64,000 nt of DNA from Leptolinea tardivitalis (GTDB taxonomy: Bacteria; Chloroflexota; Anaerolineae; Anaerolineales; Anaerolineaceae), in assembly GCF_001050275.1 (NCBI RefSeq), contig NZ_BBYA01000003.1:86208-150207 (forward strand), given 5' to 3'. Below are positions 25,116 through 34,439 of the stretch, piece after piece. The notes under the pieces are model-generated. The model worked only from the letters and a program-made list of their open reading frames with translations. It was not told where the DNA came from and searched no databases. The stretch's first letter is position 1, and each line of letters begins with the position of its first letter. The translations under genes were made by a program, and so were the position numbers.

Positions 25116-25613
25116 TTGAGAAACTTGCGACTTTTCATCCTCGGTTTTTCAATTCTTTTCATATCACTGTCATGTGTAACCCTCATGGGAGGTTCAAAAG
25201 AAAACGAGGAAACAGCCGTGAAACCTACCCGAACCTCCAATCTACCGGTACCAAAAGCCAGCGGATTGATTACAAAAGTAACCATGGCACGCGGGGCTAC
25301 AGATGATAATTTTGATCCGGTTGATCCAACCTTAGAATTTGATCCATCTGAAACCATTCATGCGGTCGTGGCTGTAAAAAAAGCACCGCCAAAAACCAAC
25401 TTCAGGGCAGATTGGTATATTACCGATGTGGGTGATCCGAAAGCTGTAAACTTCTTAATTAATTCAACAGCCACTGTTCAAGCCGGGTCCGGCAACCTTG
25501 ATTTCACCCTCTCACCTAAAAAGAAGTTCTCACCGGGTTTGTACCGGGTGGAACTGTATATCAATGATGAATTGGATCAACTGGTTGAGTTCAAAATAGT
25601 GGAAAGTCAGTAA
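25116..25613 (+). CDS. Putative lipoprotein of unknown function
   Basis: 165 residues. A signal segment with lipobox SLSC and a Lys/Glu/Thr linker precede a beta-rich domain (DPSETIHAVVAVKKAPPKTNFRADW, SPGLYRVELYIND). Its form resembles domains that follow extracytoplasmic linkers in Gram-positive-like lipoproteins. The start is TTG, 9 nt after AAGGAG. It faces away from the neighbouring minus-strand genes and ends at a strong bidirectional terminator. Confidence 0.75.
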   Translation: MRNLRLFILGFSILFISLSCVTLMGGSKENEETAVKPTRTSNLPVPKASGLITKVTMARGATDDNFDPVDPTLEFDPSETIHAVVAVKKAPPKTNFRADWYITDVGDPKAVNFLINSTATVQAGSGNLDFTLSPKKKFSPGLYRVELYINDELDQLVEFKIVESQ

Positions 25614-25639
25614 GTGTTGTGCTTACGGTGTTTATACAT

Positions 25640-25677
25640 ACAAAATAGAGTCCTGAGAAATCAGGACTCTATTTTGT
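25640..25677. terminator. Bidirectional terminator
   Basis: A perfect 17-bp stem, ACAAAATAGAGTCCTGA with its exact complement, around a GAAA tetraloop, with A- and T-rich stem ends on both sides. It serves the lipoprotein gene on the plus strand and gatA on the minus strand. Confidence 0.9.
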
Positions 25678-25698
25678 ATCCATATATGATTAAGCCGA

Positions 25699-27171
25699 TT
25701 ATAGTGTTGGGCTTTTCCGGTGCCAATCTGTAACCTGCTGATAGGCGTGCCCGGCTTTAAACAATGCATCTTCTTTGAAATGCGGACCCATCAATTGCAT
25801 ACCCACAGGCATATTCTGGCTGTCAAAACCGCAGCAAAAAGCCAGCCCGGGAACACCGGCGAGGTTGGCGGGCAGGGTGAAAACATCTTCCAAATACATG
25901 GCCAGAGGGTCTTCGGTGTGAACCCCGCGTTTGAAAGCTGTAGTTGGAGCAATGGGGGCGGCGATCATATCCACTGATTCAAATACTTTTTCAAAGTCTT
26001 GCTTGATCAGAGTGCGGACTTTTTGCGCCTGTCCATAATAGGCATCGTAATATCCGGCAGAAAGTGCATACGTTCCAAGCATGATTCGCCGTTTGACTTC
26101 TGAACCAAACCCTGCACCGCGAGATTTTTTGAACATTTCGATATTGCTTTCCGTTGGTACGCGCAGACCGAAACGGATGCCATCGTAGCGTGCCAGGTTG
26201 GCGCTGGCCTCTGCCGGGGCGATCAGATAATACACTGGCAGGGCATATTCGGTGTGTGGCAGGCAGACCTCTTTGATCTCGGCGCCCATTTCGGCAAACC
26301 GGGCAATGGCCGCCCTGACGGTCTGCTCTACTTCAGGTTGAATACCTTTGATAAAGTATTCCTTTGGAACACCGATGCGAAGTCCGCGCAGGTCAGTGCG
26401 ACTATCCAGTTGAATCTGTGGTACAGGAACATCCATGGTGGTGGCATCACGGGGATCATACCCGGCCATGACCTCAAAGATCAGGGCGGCATCTTCTACA
26501 GTGCGTGTCAGCACACCGGCGGAATCCAATGAAGAACCATAGGCGATCAGACCGTACCGGCTGACCCGGCCGTATGTAGGTTTAATACCCGTAACACCGC
26601 AAAATGAGGCTGGCTGACGGACACTGCCGCCAGTGTCGGTCCCCAGAGCTGCCGGGGTGAAACGGGCTGCTACAGCTGCTGCGCTTCCGCCACTCGATCC
26701 ACCGGGGACACGTTCCAGATCCCAGGGATTTCGGGTGGTGAAATAAGCCGAATTTTCAGTAGATGAACCCATGGCGAATTCATCTGTATTCGTTTTTCCC
26801 AGAATGACAACTCCTGCTTCCTGCAGTTTATGGACACAGGTGGCGGTGTGAACGGGAACAAAATTTTCCAGAATTTTCGAACCGCAGGTGCAGCGGATGC
26901 CTTCAACCGTCAATACATCTTTGACTGCGATGGGCAACCCCAGAAGCCTGGGAATAGCTGAACCATTTCGTTTCAATTCTTTACGTTTTTCATCGGCTGT
27001 TTGGGCTTGTTGAAGGGCAAGTTCTGGTGTACGGGTAAGAAATGCCAGAACAGAGGGTTCAAGAGCATCAATTCTCTCAAGGATTGCCCGGGTCAATTCA
27101 AGGCTGCTGCATTCACCTGCATTAAGGGCATGCATAGCCTCAGTTACTGTGAGATCAGTCAATCGATTCAT
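25699..27171 (-). CDS. gatA: Aspartyl/glutamyl-tRNA amidotransferase subunit A
   Basis: 490 residues of the amidase-signature family. The catalytic Lys is in PIAVKDVLTVEG, and the Ser-cisSer pair is in VPGGSSGGSAAAVAA. The DTGGSVRQPASFCG block follows. It releases ammonia from glutamine for GatB. Its ATG overlaps the gatC stop by 4 nt. Confidence 0.96.
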   Translation of the reverse strand: MNRLTDLTVTEAMHALNAGECSSLELTRAILERIDALEPSVLAFLTRTPELALQQAQTADEKRKELKRNGSAIPRLLGLPIAVKDVLTVEGIRCTCGSKILENFVPVHTATCVHKLQEAGVVILGKTNTDEFAMGSSTENSAYFTTRNPWDLERVPGGSSGGSAAAVAARFTPAALGTDTGGSVRQPASFCGVTGIKPTYGRVSRYGLIAYGSSLDSAGVLTRTVEDAALIFEVMAGYDPRDATTMDVPVPQIQLDSRTDLRGLRIGVPKEYFIKGIQPEVEQTVRAAIARFAEMGAEIKEVCLPHTEYALPVYYLIAPAEASANLARYDGIRFGLRVPTESNIEMFKKSRGAGFGSEVKRRIMLGTYALSAGYYDAYYGQAQKVRTLIKQDFEKVFESVDMIAAPIAPTTAFKRGVHTEDPLAMYLEDVFTLPANLAGVPGLAFCCGFDSQNMPVGMQLMGPHFKEDALFKAGHAYQQVTDWHRKSPTL

Positions 27172-27464
27172 TGGGGTCCTTCTAGAGCCGGAGGCACCTT
27201 GAACTGATCTTTCTCTGATTGAGGTGCATTCTTTAATAATTTGTCCGTCGGCAGAGATTCTACAGGAACATCATCGCGGAAACGGCTGCGAGCGGGCAAA
27301 ACACTGGAGGTCGGGGGAATCTGACTGGTATTCAGTTCTTTCAATCGGTCGGCATATTCAAGGATCGAAGAAAGCTGTTGTTGGTACCGCTCGATCTCAT
27401 TATCAGATAGTTCAAGCCGGGCCAATTTGGCAATGTGGATTACTTCTTCGCGTGAAAGTGACAT
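27168..27464 (-). CDS. gatC: Aspartyl/glutamyl-tRNA amidotransferase subunit C
   Basis: 98 residues. MSLSREEVIHIAKLARLELS and a PTSSVLPARSRFRDD segment are diagnostic of GatC, which holds GatA and GatB together. It is immediately upstream of gatA with an ATGA overlap. Confidence 0.95.
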   Translation of the reverse strand: MSLSREEVIHIAKLARLELSDNEIERYQQQLSSILEYADRLKELNTSQIPPTSSVLPARSRFRDDVPVESLPTDKLLKNAPQSEKDQFKVPPALEGPQ

Positions 27465-27582
27465 GACCGGATTATATCAAAGGAAGCGAGATTCATACTT
27501 GATTTTTGTTAAACAATCGCTATACTCGTTAATACGATATATATAGTCTTATAAGTAGTATTTCGAGTAGAAAGGAGTTCAA

Positions 27583-28563
27583 ATGAATAAATGGAAGAAA
27601 CACCTGGTATTCTCCGCTCTGGCTTTTATTTTGGCTATTGGAGTGGTACCGGTAATGAACGTTCAGGCTTCCGGTATGCCTGATAACTCTCCACCATCAG
27701 GAAATCCTGATTCCTTGCTTATCCCGGGGAATCCGACAGGTAAAGAGCAGGTTATTTATGACCAGGTCAATACTACCACGGCAGATGAGAAACGGGCTTT
27801 TGGCGGAGATCAATATAGTGTTGGTAAATTTGAACGTCCATTTGATAAAGACATGAATTATCTACCCTACCTTGATATCATCAAATCGACTATGCAGAGG
27901 GATGATCCAAACTTCATCTATGCCACCATACAATTAGCCGTTCCAGTAGCAACATCTGAGAATGAACCGGTTTTGTATGGATTGGAATTGGATACCAACT
28001 CTGACGGGCGTAGTGAATACCTGTTACTTGCGCAGAAGCCCGTCAGTACTGACTGGTCGGTCGCCGGCGTTAACGTGTGGAAAAGTTCGAGCGCAGAACT
28101 GGCTCTGACTGGGAATGACAAGGTCATTCCGGTGACCGGATCACTCGGTTTTGATACCAATCTATTTGATTCCGGTAAAGGAACAGATACCAGCCTTGCC
28201 TGGGTACGACTGGATCCGAACAAACCGGATACCGTTCAATTGGCTTTTAAAAATTCCCTGGTAGGTGGCATGAAGGGCAGGTTTGTCTGGCGTCCGGTGA
28301 CGGATGGCGCCTCTTTTGCATCCACCCTTTATGATTTGAATGTAAGCTTTACACTTGAACAGGCCGGTTCTCCATTAAAAGACAGTCAATACTACCCGCT
28401 CAAGGAAGTTTATGCTGTGGATAATACATGCCGGGTGGCTTCAGGATATGATGCCACTGGTTATGAGCCAGGTCTATGTCCACTTCCTCCACCGCCAGAA
28501 AAACCGGATAAACCCAAATCGAATCCGGCTCCCAGACAACCTCCACCTGACATCATCGGTTAA
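27583..28563 (+). CDS. Exported paralog array member 1
   Basis: 326 residues, no known family recognised. A Sec signal peptide (cleavage near NVQASG) precedes a linker and a domain of ~240 residues shared with the next five genes. Landmarks are QVIYDQ, AFGGDQY, ERPFDKDMNYLPYLDI, YGLELDTNSDGR, the GFDTNLFDSGKG block, NSLVGGMKGRFVWRP, EQAGSP and DNTCRVASGY...GLCP. The DxNxDGR loop looks like a calcium site, and the two Cys may form a disulfide. The tail is Pro/Lys-rich. AAAGGAG lies upstream of the ATG. A terminator follows. Confidence 0.85.
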   Translation: MNKWKKHLVFSALAFILAIGVVPVMNVQASGMPDNSPPSGNPDSLLIPGNPTGKEQVIYDQVNTTTADEKRAFGGDQYSVGKFERPFDKDMNYLPYLDIIKSTMQRDDPNFIYATIQLAVPVATSENEPVLYGLELDTNSDGRSEYLLLAQKPVSTDWSVAGVNVWKSSSAELALTGNDKVIPVTGSLGFDTNLFDSGKGTDTSLAWVRLDPNKPDTVQLAFKNSLVGGMKGRFVWRPVTDGASFASTLYDLNVSFTLEQAGSPLKDSQYYPLKEVYAVDNTCRVASGYDATGYEPGLCPLPPPPEKPDKPKSNPAPRQPPPDIIG

Positions 28564-28587
28564 TTTGAAAAAGAACAAAAATAAAAG

Positions 28588-28613
28588 CCTCTCACGAAAG
28601 TGAGAGGTTGTTT
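28588..28613 (+). terminator. Terminator after array member 1
   Basis: Stem CCTCTCAC/GTGAGAGG with a GAAA tetraloop, then TTGTTT. Confidence 0.85.
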
Positions 28614-28733
28614 ATGGTATGGTTTTTGTTTACTTAAAATTATAGGTCTTGAATTTCAATCTGACTCGCCCTATAGTGAATGTACCAACGATGCCTGGTC
28701 AATGTTTCTCTTTTCCTGTTGTGTGGAGGAAAA

Positions 28734-29777
28734 ATGAACAGGGCGTGGTGTTTTGTTCGTTTGTTCTTGATGATGTCTGTTTTCTTCACATTGGTTATTA
28801 CGGCTTGCAATCTTCCGTTAACTCCTGTAAAAAAATCAACAACCCTTCCGCCAACCAACATTCCAATAAACCAACCAACTGAACAACCGACAACCGTATC
28901 ACCGACCGTTCAGGCTCATATTCTTCTACCTATCTCTCATACTGGTCAGGCTCAGACTATTCATGACCAGGATAATAAGAAATACGCCAACCAGAAGAGA
29001 GCTTATGGTGGAGACGAATATCTTAAAGGACGGTTTGAACGGCCGTTTGACAGGAACATGACTTACCTGGGTTACCTGGATATTATCAAATCCACCATGA
29101 TCCGTAATGATCCGAGTTTCATTTTTGTTACCATCCAGGTGGCCTCTCCTCTTGATTCGGCTGAAGAAAATCCGGCATATTATGGTCTTGAATTGGATTT
29201 GAATCTTGACGGCCGAAACCGATATCTGATTCAGGGAACACAGCCGTTATCTGAAGATTGGACTGTCGATGGGGTGGATGTGTGGGAGAGTACATCATCT
29301 GAAATCCCCCTGGCACAATCGAATACCGGAATTCCTGTAACCGGAACGGTTGGTTTTGATGTCAGTCTCTTGAAATCTGGCAAAGGGGATGATATTGACC
29401 TTGCCTGGATCAGAAAGAGCCCTGGTCTGGCGGATACGATTGAAATTGCTTTCAAGAATACACTGGTGGGTGGAGAAAAGGGTAAATTCATCTGGCGTCC
29501 GTTTACCGATGGTGCTCCTTTTGAACCATTGTTTTATGACCTGCAAACCAGTTTTTCCCTTGAACAGGCAGGCTCTCCATTAATCGAAGACGCCAATTAT
29601 CCATTGAAAGCGGTCTATGCTGTTGATAACACCTGCCGGGTTGCTTCCGGTTATACGGCAACTGGCCGCGAACCAGGAATTTGCCCGCAACCTGTTCCGC
29701 AGGTGGAACAGGAAGAACCTGAACAACAACAAGTACCTGAGAATCCTTTTGTACTTCCACCACCTTCCCACCGCTGA
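28734..29777 (+). CDS. Exported paralog array member 2 (lipoprotein)
   Basis: 347 residues from ATG 28734, fixed by GGAGGA upstream. The lipobox ITAC leads into a Thr/Pro/Gln linker and then the shared domain: QTIHDQ, AYGGDEY, ERPFDRNMTYLGYLDIIK, YGLELDLNLDGR, GFDVSLLKSGKG, NTLVGGEKGKFIWRP, EQAGSP and NTCRVASGY...GICP. A Glu/Gln/Pro-rich tail ends the protein. It is closest to members 1 and 3. Member 3 follows after 55 nt. Confidence 0.85.
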   Translation: MNRAWCFVRLFLMMSVFFTLVITACNLPLTPVKKSTTLPPTNIPINQPTEQPTTVSPTVQAHILLPISHTGQAQTIHDQDNKKYANQKRAYGGDEYLKGRFERPFDRNMTYLGYLDIIKSTMIRNDPSFIFVTIQVASPLDSAEENPAYYGLELDLNLDGRNRYLIQGTQPLSEDWTVDGVDVWESTSSEIPLAQSNTGIPVTGTVGFDVSLLKSGKGDDIDLAWIRKSPGLADTIEIAFKNTLVGGEKGKFIWRPFTDGAPFEPLFYDLQTSFSLEQAGSPLIEDANYPLKAVYAVDNTCRVASGYTATGREPGICPQPVPQVEQEEPEQQQVPENPFVLPPPSHR

Positions 29778-29832
29778 TTATCAAGAATCAAGTAATTTTC
29801 TATTGGTTGAAAGTTTTATCTGGGAGGTACCC

Positions 29833-30879
29833 ATGAGCTCTTGTAAATTGGTCTTCCAAGCAGGCATTCTGGTTTTACTGGTGATTGGCTGTGTTCCTGT
29901 GGCCGCCCCAATCCTTGAACCAACGGCGGAATCGAGCCCCACCAGCCTGCCGAAACAACCGGCAGCAACTTCCACTCCCGTCCCAACCATCATATCCATC
30001 AGGCCGGTGGAACCTTCCCCTCCGCCGCATGTCCTTATCCCGGGTGAGTACACCGGAAAGGAACAAACCATTCATGACCAGGTTTCAGAAAATTATGCCT
30101 CTCAAAAAAGGGCATACGGTGGTGATGAATTTTACGATGGGCGTTTTGAACGACCTTTTGACAGAGAAATGGGATACCTGGGGAACCTGGATATCGTCAA
30201 ATCGACCATGGTCCGCACAGATCCAGAATTCATCTATGTCACCATTCAGGTAGCCTGGCCGGTCAATTCAGCCATTAATAACTCACCATATTACGGGTTG
30301 GAACTTGACTTAAATCGTGACGGACGGAACCTGTTCATGATCCGTGGATTGGGACCATTATCGGAAGAATGGACTACTGACGGTGTGGATGTCTGGAAGA
30401 GCACGTCAGCTGAACAGCCGTTGACAATCGCCTCGGATGGCGGCATTCCGGTGACAGGTGCACTCGGGTTTGATGTCAACCTTCTACATTCCGGAAGAGG
30501 CACTGATAATGATCTGGCCTGGATCCGTTTGAAGCCAGGATCAGATGATACTGTGGAAATTGCATTTAAAAATTCCATTGTTGGTGGAGAAAAGGGGAAA
30601 TTCATCTGGCGGCCATTCACAGATGGCGCCCCATTCTCTGAAAGAGAATATGATTTACAGGTAAGTTATACCCTGGAACAGGCTGGCTCTCCGTATAAGG
30701 GCGAAGTAAATTATCCTCTCAAAGAGGTATACGCTGTTGATAATACCTGCCGGGTGGCTTCAGGATACGACGCTACTGGTTATGAACCAGGATTATGCCC
30801 GCTGCCACCGGCACCCGAACAACCTGATGAGAAGCAGCCGGTCGAATGTCGTAATCCGAATGGGGGACCATGCCGTTGA
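29833..30879 (+). CDS. Exported paralog array member 3 (lipoprotein)
   Basis: 348 residues from ATG 29833 behind GGGAGG. The lipobox VIGC is followed by a Pro/Thr linker and the shared domain (QTIHDQ, AYGGDEF, ERPFDREMGYLGNLDIVK, YGLELDLNRDGR, GFDVNLLHSGRG, NSIVGGEKGKFIWRP, NTCRVASGYDATG...GLCP). A Cys reappears at the C-terminus (VECRNPNGGPCR). It is the member most similar to number 2. Confidence 0.85.
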   Translation: MSSCKLVFQAGILVLLVIGCVPVAAPILEPTAESSPTSLPKQPAATSTPVPTIISIRPVEPSPPPHVLIPGEYTGKEQTIHDQVSENYASQKRAYGGDEFYDGRFERPFDREMGYLGNLDIVKSTMVRTDPEFIYVTIQVAWPVNSAINNSPYYGLELDLNRDGRNLFMIRGLGPLSEEWTTDGVDVWKSTSAEQPLTIASDGGIPVTGALGFDVNLLHSGRGTDNDLAWIRLKPGSDDTVEIAFKNSIVGGEKGKFIWRPFTDGAPFSEREYDLQVSYTLEQAGSPYKGEVNYPLKEVYAVDNTCRVASGYDATGYEPGLCPLPPAPEQPDEKQPVECRNPNGGPCR

Positions 30880-31087
30880 AATACCAGATACCTTAAGTAA
30901 AGGTGTCTGTATACGGGCGGATAATTAAACAAGCAGAAAAGAAGAAATCAGACAAACTTTCTTATGAATTTTCCTGAAGTTTGTTGATTATTGCTTGAAT
31001 ACTGTTTTACTTGGTTGTAAACTGATTTTGCATAATAACCATCAACATTGCATGGATTCAAGATGATCAAAGGAGGAGACGATCTCT

Positions 31088-32116
31088 ATGAAACCGGTAA
31101 GAATGTTGACTGTATTATCGTTGATATTTAGTTTTGTTCTTATTTTTTCCCTTACCGCCTTCATTCTACCGGCGGAAAAATCACAGGATCCCGCGCCGGC
31201 CAACACCCCACAGGGAACGGCCGTTCCTGATGCCTCCGGAAAAAGCAAACACAAAGATATTCCCTCAACAGAACCCTGGGGTTCGGTTTTTCAAACGGTA
31301 CATGACCAGACAAATGAGTTAACAGCCGATCAGAAACAGGCATATGGAGGAGATGATTTTAAGAACGGAAAGTATGAACGTCCGTTTGATCCTTCCATGA
31401 ATTATCTGCCGGCCATAGATCTGAAGACAGTCAAACTGAATCGTGAAGACCCGGTCTGGATTTATGTTCAATTCATAGTTGCCAAATCGCTGTCGGTTAA
31501 TCCAGACATCGATTCCAGATTTATGATGGAATTGGACACGAATCTGGACAGCCGGGGTGATATCTTAATCATTTTTGAAAAACCAGTCTCCACTGAATGG
31601 TCAACAGATGGTGTGATTGTGAAAACAGCTCCAGATGGAAATGTGGGTGGTATCCAGCCAGTTCATCCAGATGGAATCCGGTCAACCGGACGCGGTTATT
31701 ATCAAGAAATATTTAATAATGGAAAGGGTGATGATAATGACCTAGCCTGGTCGCGGCTTTCAAAGAAGAATCCCGACCGGGTGGAATTGGCATTCAAGAA
31801 CAAACTTACCGGCGGTTTCAATGGCAAATTTATCTGGCTGCCGTGGACAAATATTGGCATGTTGGATTGGTCCATCTTTGAATTTAACGACTTCTTTACT
31901 TTCGAAGAAGCCGGTAATCCAATAAAAGACAAATGGAATAATTATCCAATAAAGGCTATCTGGGGAGTGGATAATACCTGCCGGGAACCTTCTGGTTTTG
32001 TTCCTGAAGGAACCTTACCCGGATTATGCCTGAATTATGACCCAATGTACAATCTGCCTGATCAGGCCTGCACACCGTGCCCGGTTTTTTCGACTTGTCC
32101 ACCGTGTCAGAAATGA
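31088..32116 (+). CDS. Exported paralog array member 4 with Cys-rich tail
   Basis: 342 residues, with GGAGGAG upstream of the ATG. An N-terminal hydrophobic signal without a lipobox leads to the shared domain in a divergent form: QTVHDQ, AYGGDDF, ERPFDPSMNYLPAIDLK, FMMELDTNLDSRG, IFNNGKGDDNDLAW, KLTGGFNGKFIWLPW, EEAGNP and VDNTCREPSGF...GLC. It groups with member 6. The last ~25 residues carry a CTPCPVFSTCPPC cluster unlike the other members. Confidence 0.85.
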   Translation: MKPVRMLTVLSLIFSFVLIFSLTAFILPAEKSQDPAPANTPQGTAVPDASGKSKHKDIPSTEPWGSVFQTVHDQTNELTADQKQAYGGDDFKNGKYERPFDPSMNYLPAIDLKTVKLNREDPVWIYVQFIVAKSLSVNPDIDSRFMMELDTNLDSRGDILIIFEKPVSTEWSTDGVIVKTAPDGNVGGIQPVHPDGIRSTGRGYYQEIFNNGKGDDNDLAWSRLSKKNPDRVELAFKNKLTGGFNGKFIWLPWTNIGMLDWSIFEFNDFFTFEEAGNPIKDKWNNYPIKAIWGVDNTCREPSGFVPEGTLPGLCLNYDPMYNLPDQACTPCPVFSTCPPCQK

Positions 32117-32182
32117 TTTGATGACGTGAATAATTAACCGGGGATGAGAAGTTCTTCTAAACATGTGTCATAATCTACCATT

Positions 32183-33160
32183 ATGCACAAAATAACCTGT
32201 TCAGGCCGAATCAAGTCTGTATTCTATAGTGTGATGATTGGATACTTTCTGCTGGTGGAAGGGTGTTCCCCCATTCTGGCGCAGCAGGAAAGAGAATCCC
32301 GCAAGCCCAAAACTCCAACAGTTACATCTACACAACCGCCGATCAGTTTTACGATGACACCCATGATGGATCTCACGCCTGTGAGTGGTGTAACTCTATC
32401 AGATTTCAAGCCTGGCGATCCACACGGCACACCTCAGATTATCTATGACCAAACATGCGTTTCTACATCAGCAGAACACAAGGCACCGGGAGGTGACGAC
32501 TATACACAGGGTCGTTTTGAACGACCTTTCGACAAGGAAATGAATTATCTTCCATCTCTGGATATTGTTCGCGCTGAACTGGTACGTTCTGGATATGGGT
32601 GGGATTATTTCACGATTGTGCTCGAAGCTGAACCAGCTTCTTCTCCGGTTGTTTACGGTCTTGAACTCGACTTGAATATTGACGGACGTGGAGATTTTTT
32701 GATTCAATTGCCTGCACCGACCTCCTCGACCTGGACAGAGACAGGCGTAAAAATGTTCTGGGATAGCGATGGAGATGTGGGCGGCAGAGTTATCAATCGA
32801 AGTGATCCACATGGATATAAAGGCAGCGGATTTGAATCCATCAAAATTGATGCAAATGCGGGAAAAACCCGGGGACAGATTTGGAGTCGTCTTATTTCTA
32901 ATGGACTGCAGATTGCGGTAGCCGAAAATCTGACCGGCGGCAAAAATAGTAAATTCTCCTGGAAACCTTATACAGATGGTAATCCCTTTCCACCTACATG
33001 GTATGACATTGATGATTATTTCACAATGGAACAGGCTGGTTCAGCCATTGTCGGGGATCTGGATTATCCATTGAAAGCCGTCTATACTGTAGACAATACC
33101 TGCCGCGGACTTTCTGGTCTTACCCCATCAGGGAATGAACAGGGGGTTTGCCCACCTTGA
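32183..33160 (+). CDS. Exported paralog array member 5 (lipoprotein)
   Basis: 325 residues. The lipobox VEGC precedes a Thr/Pro linker and the shared domain: QIIYDQ, APGGDDY, ERPFDKEMNYLPSLDIVR, YGLELDLNIDGRGDF, SRLISNGLQIAVAENLTGGKNSKFSWKP, EQAGSA, DNTCRGLSG...GVCP. It is the most divergent in its middle, lacking the usual GFDV-SGKG block. It follows member 4 by 66 nt. No strong ribosome site is evident. Confidence 0.82.
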   Translation: MHKITCSGRIKSVFYSVMIGYFLLVEGCSPILAQQERESRKPKTPTVTSTQPPISFTMTPMMDLTPVSGVTLSDFKPGDPHGTPQIIYDQTCVSTSAEHKAPGGDDYTQGRFERPFDKEMNYLPSLDIVRAELVRSGYGWDYFTIVLEAEPASSPVVYGLELDLNIDGRGDFLIQLPAPTSSTWTETGVKMFWDSDGDVGGRVINRSDPHGYKGSGFESIKIDANAGKTRGQIWSRLISNGLQIAVAENLTGGKNSKFSWKPYTDGNPFPPTWYDIDDYFTMEQAGSAIVGDLDYPLKAVYTVDNTCRGLSGLTPSGNEQGVCPP

Positions 33161-33425
33161 TATGAATCTTAAGCACTTGTAATTTTATCTTTTTCATCCT
33201 ATATTGAATATTGACACATCCGAAGTCGCAGAATGACATCGGAAGATTAAGCTAACAATTTCGGTGTGTAGAAACCGATTTTCAACGCAAAATGGAGTTG
33301 CTGTAGATAAAAAATCGGTGTATTAAGGTAGGATTAACTGTAATTTTATGGCAAGTTAATTTCTAACTTAGTACTGTAAGAAAGCTCTACTGGATTCCTT
33401 TTGTTAAGAATTGGGAGGACTACAC
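33161..33425 (+). other. Non-coding spacer before array member 6
   Basis: About 265 AT-rich bases. I see no gene or clear hairpin. It probably holds an independent promoter for member 6. Confidence 0.4.
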
Positions 33426-34328
33426 ATGAAACAGTCGAAATTCAGTTTTTTGAGCGCAGCCGCTATCATCACACTACTTGTAATGGCCTTGGGGAGTTTC
33501 AGTCAGCCGGTAATGGCGGCTGATAGCGACCCAAATAAACCGGGTGATATTCCCACAATAAAAACCCAGACGGTTCATGATCAAACCAATGAGAAGACCG
33601 CCAAAGACAAGACGGCTTTCGGCGGGGATGTATTTGGACTCGGATGGTACGAACGACCATTTGACCAGAACATGGGTTATTTACCGTTCATGGATATTGC
33701 CAAAATCCTGATGAATCGTGAAGATCCTAACTGGGTTTATGTTCAGATGTTCATGGTGAATCCGTTATCTGAAGGAGATGCCAGCAAACCCCTGTATGGC
33801 ATTGAAATGGATACAGACCTGGATAACCGTGGCGAATTTATTCTGCTGGCATCTACCCCCAAAGGCACCGAATGGTCCACTGAAGGTGTCATGATTATGT
33901 CCAACTCAGATAATAATATGGGCGGTATAAAACCGGTATTGCCTGATACAAAATTGTCTGATGCCAAAGGATATGACAAAGAAGTATTCAATTCGGGTAA
34001 AGGCGATGACCCGAATTTGGCCTGGGCCCGGATCTCGCCGAAAGATCCCAAATGCATCCAGTTTGCCTTCAAGAGTAGTTTTATTGGCGGGGCCAAAGGG
34101 AAATTCATATGGATGCCATGGGCCCTTGTGGGTGTTCAGGACCTGACCAAGTTTGAATTCAACGATAAATTTACCCGTGAAGAAGCCGGATCTCCGTTGA
34201 AATCAGATGGAGCAACTTATCCTTTGAAGTCCCTCTGGGGTGTGGATAATACAGCTCGTATCCCATCTGGATTTGTGCCTACCGGTAATATGCCAGGATT
34301 GGCAGAACCTTTCCAGATTAAACCTTAA
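33426..34328 (+). CDS. Exported paralog array member 6, lacking the Cys pair
   Basis: 300 residues from ATG 33426, set by GGGAGGA upstream. The Sec signal peptide ends near PVMAAD. Shared landmarks are QTVHDQ, AFGGDVF, ERPFDQNMGYLPFMDIAK, YGIEMDTDLDNRGEF, VFNSGKGDDPNLAWAR, SFIGGAKGKFIWMPW and EEAGSP. Where members 1-5 have NTCR...G-C, this one has NTAR...GLAEP, so both Cys are lost together. It is shorter, with no long linker and no tail. It is most like member 4. Confidence 0.85.
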   Translation: MKQSKFSFLSAAAIITLLVMALGSFSQPVMAADSDPNKPGDIPTIKTQTVHDQTNEKTAKDKTAFGGDVFGLGWYERPFDQNMGYLPFMDIAKILMNREDPNWVYVQMFMVNPLSEGDASKPLYGIEMDTDLDNRGEFILLASTPKGTEWSTEGVMIMSNSDNNMGGIKPVLPDTKLSDAKGYDKEVFNSGKGDDPNLAWARISPKDPKCIQFAFKSSFIGGAKGKFIWMPWALVGVQDLTKFEFNDKFTREEAGSPLKSDGATYPLKSLWGVDNTARIPSGFVPTGNMPGLAEPFQIKP

Positions 34329-34364
34329 AATTTCGTATTCCAGTAGGCCTGAAGAGAATCATTT

Positions 34365-34396
34365 CGGCCGCTGCCTGCAATACTAGGCAGCGGCCG
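34365..34396 (+). terminator. Hairpin after array member 6
   Basis: A perfect 12-bp stem CGGCCGCTGCCT/AGGCAGCGGCCG with an 8-nt loop. No T-tract follows. Confidence 0.6.
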
Positions 34397-34439
34397 GTTC
34401 AGTTATACTCAAGAGTAACCTTATCGTTTAGGAGGATCC

